This document shows, piece after piece, positions 63,744-64,000 of a stretch of DNA of 64,000 nucleotides. This DNA comes from Paracoccus shandongensis (GTDB lineage Bacteria; Pseudomonadota; Alphaproteobacteria; Rhodobacterales; Rhodobacteraceae), in contig NZ_JAFLRK010000002.1 in the NCBI RefSeq assembly GCF_017315735.1, positions 171,886 to 235,885 on the forward strand, given 5' to 3'. The position numbers and the translations under genes are program-made. The notes below the pieces were generated by a model. That model saw nothing but the letters and a program-made list of their open reading frames with translations, was not told the DNA's origin and searched no databases. Numbering within the stretch: position 1 is the stretch's first letter; each line of letters opens with the position of its first letter.

Positions 63744-64000
63744 ATGCGCCGGATCATCCACAACACCACCGCCATCGCGGCCTGCCTGTCGCTGCTGGTG
63801 CCGCAGCTTGCCCAGGCACAGGCCGAACGGGAACAGCCGCCGGTCCGCGCGGGACAGGCGCAGCCCGCCGCGCCCAAGGAGCAGCCCGCCGAGGCCGAGC
63901 CGAAGCCGCAGCGGACGCGCGAGCAGCCCCCCGCCGCCCAGGCCGAGCCGAAGCCGCAGCGTCAGCGCGCCGAACAGGCCGAACCCGCCGCGCCGCAGCG
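63744..64000 (+). CDS. Exported P/Q/E-rich repetitive protein, N-terminal part
   Basis: The gene is cut by the window end (86 codons seen). A signal peptide of about 25 residues ends LVPQLAQAQ. The mature part is Glu/Gln/Pro/Arg-rich with repeats (AEPKPQR twice, EQPPAA, QPAAPKEQPAE). GAGAGGAGTTCCC precedes ATG 63744. Similar low-complexity linkers precede OmpA-type domains in some Rhodobacteraceae exported proteins, but no domain is visible in the part shown. Function cannot be assigned. Confidence 0.65.
   Translation, partial: MRRIIHNTTAIAACLSLLVPQLAQAQAEREQPPVRAGQAQPAAPKEQPAEAEPKPQRTREQPPAAQAEPKPQRQRAEQAEPAAPQ

Overview
The window is GC-rich, densely packed bacterial chromosome that looks like a Rhodobacteraceae alphaproteobacterium, most likely Paracoccus or a close relative. 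The evidence is the combination of a petP-petR regulator pair, a DUF2849-cysI-cysH-DUF934 sulfur operon, a kdsD-lptC-lptA-lptB-hpf-ptsN block, a gbpR/chvE/ggu locus and a GC-rich intergenic repeat ending in an ATATTT...AAGATGAA-type tail. I see no rRNA, tRNA, CRISPR array, phage, integrase or insertion sequence. No stretch longer than about 250 bases lacks a gene.

Layout. 1-127: the 3' end of a bioY-like biotin transporter gene. 286-4199: a polyamine-type ABC importer operon (binding protein, ATPase, two permeases) behind a palindrome-overlapped promoter. 4177-5121: a divergent LysR regulator of the GbpR type. 5242-23249: an 18-kb same-strand sugar cluster in two modules. Module 1 holds two tandem ChvE-like binding proteins, GguA, GguB, GguC, an IlvD/Edd-family sugar-acid dehydratase, a Gfo/Idh-type aldose dehydrogenase and a 2-oxoglutarate-semialdehyde dehydrogenase. 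Module 2 holds a YtfQ/YtfR/YtfT/YjfF-type (galactofuranose-like) importer, an SMP-30 lactonase, an aldose 1-epimerase, 2-keto-3-deoxygalactonokinase and the matching phosphate aldolase. Together they describe non-phosphorylating oxidation of L-arabinose to 2-oxoglutarate and of D-galactose to pyruvate plus glyceraldehyde-3-phosphate, sharing the upper dehydrogenase, lactonase and dehydratase.

23353-29037: an exported repeat protein behind an EcfG-like promoter motif, RNase D, the KDO/LPS-export block, hibernation factor, PtsN and a small protein whose Shine-Dalgarno lies in a hairpin. 29259-38167: ilvE, petP-petR, a uracil-DNA glycosylase-like gene, a DsbD-alpha-like protein, yqgE, msrA/msrB, a nitronate monooxygenase-like gene and otsB-otsA. 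38261-49961: a DUF2062 membrane protein, rsh, rpoZ, folK, a NYN-domain protein, a lower-GC membrane-protein gene, pyrG, secG, cobQ, ispH, a GST, rnhA and a TRIC-type membrane protein. 49971-58960: truncated hemoglobin, queF, a membrane protein, ileS, an aldo/keto reductase, an OsmC protein, a GAF/HisKA_2 kinase, a glycosyltransferase-like gene and an ArsC-like gene. 58971-63574: an Lrp regulator divergent from the assimilatory sulfate/sulfite reduction operon and a ferredoxin-NADP reductase. 63744 onward: the start of an exported P/Q/E-rich protein.

Non-coding structure worth attention: GC-rich stem-loops directly after all four transporter binding-protein genes; five copies of a short palindromic REP-like unit in two clusters; three copies of a Rhodobacteraceae-type intergenic repeat and a look-alike inside ileS; long leader hairpins before hpf and before the 62-aa protein; and candidate operators before the polyamine, chvE, msrB and cys transcription units.
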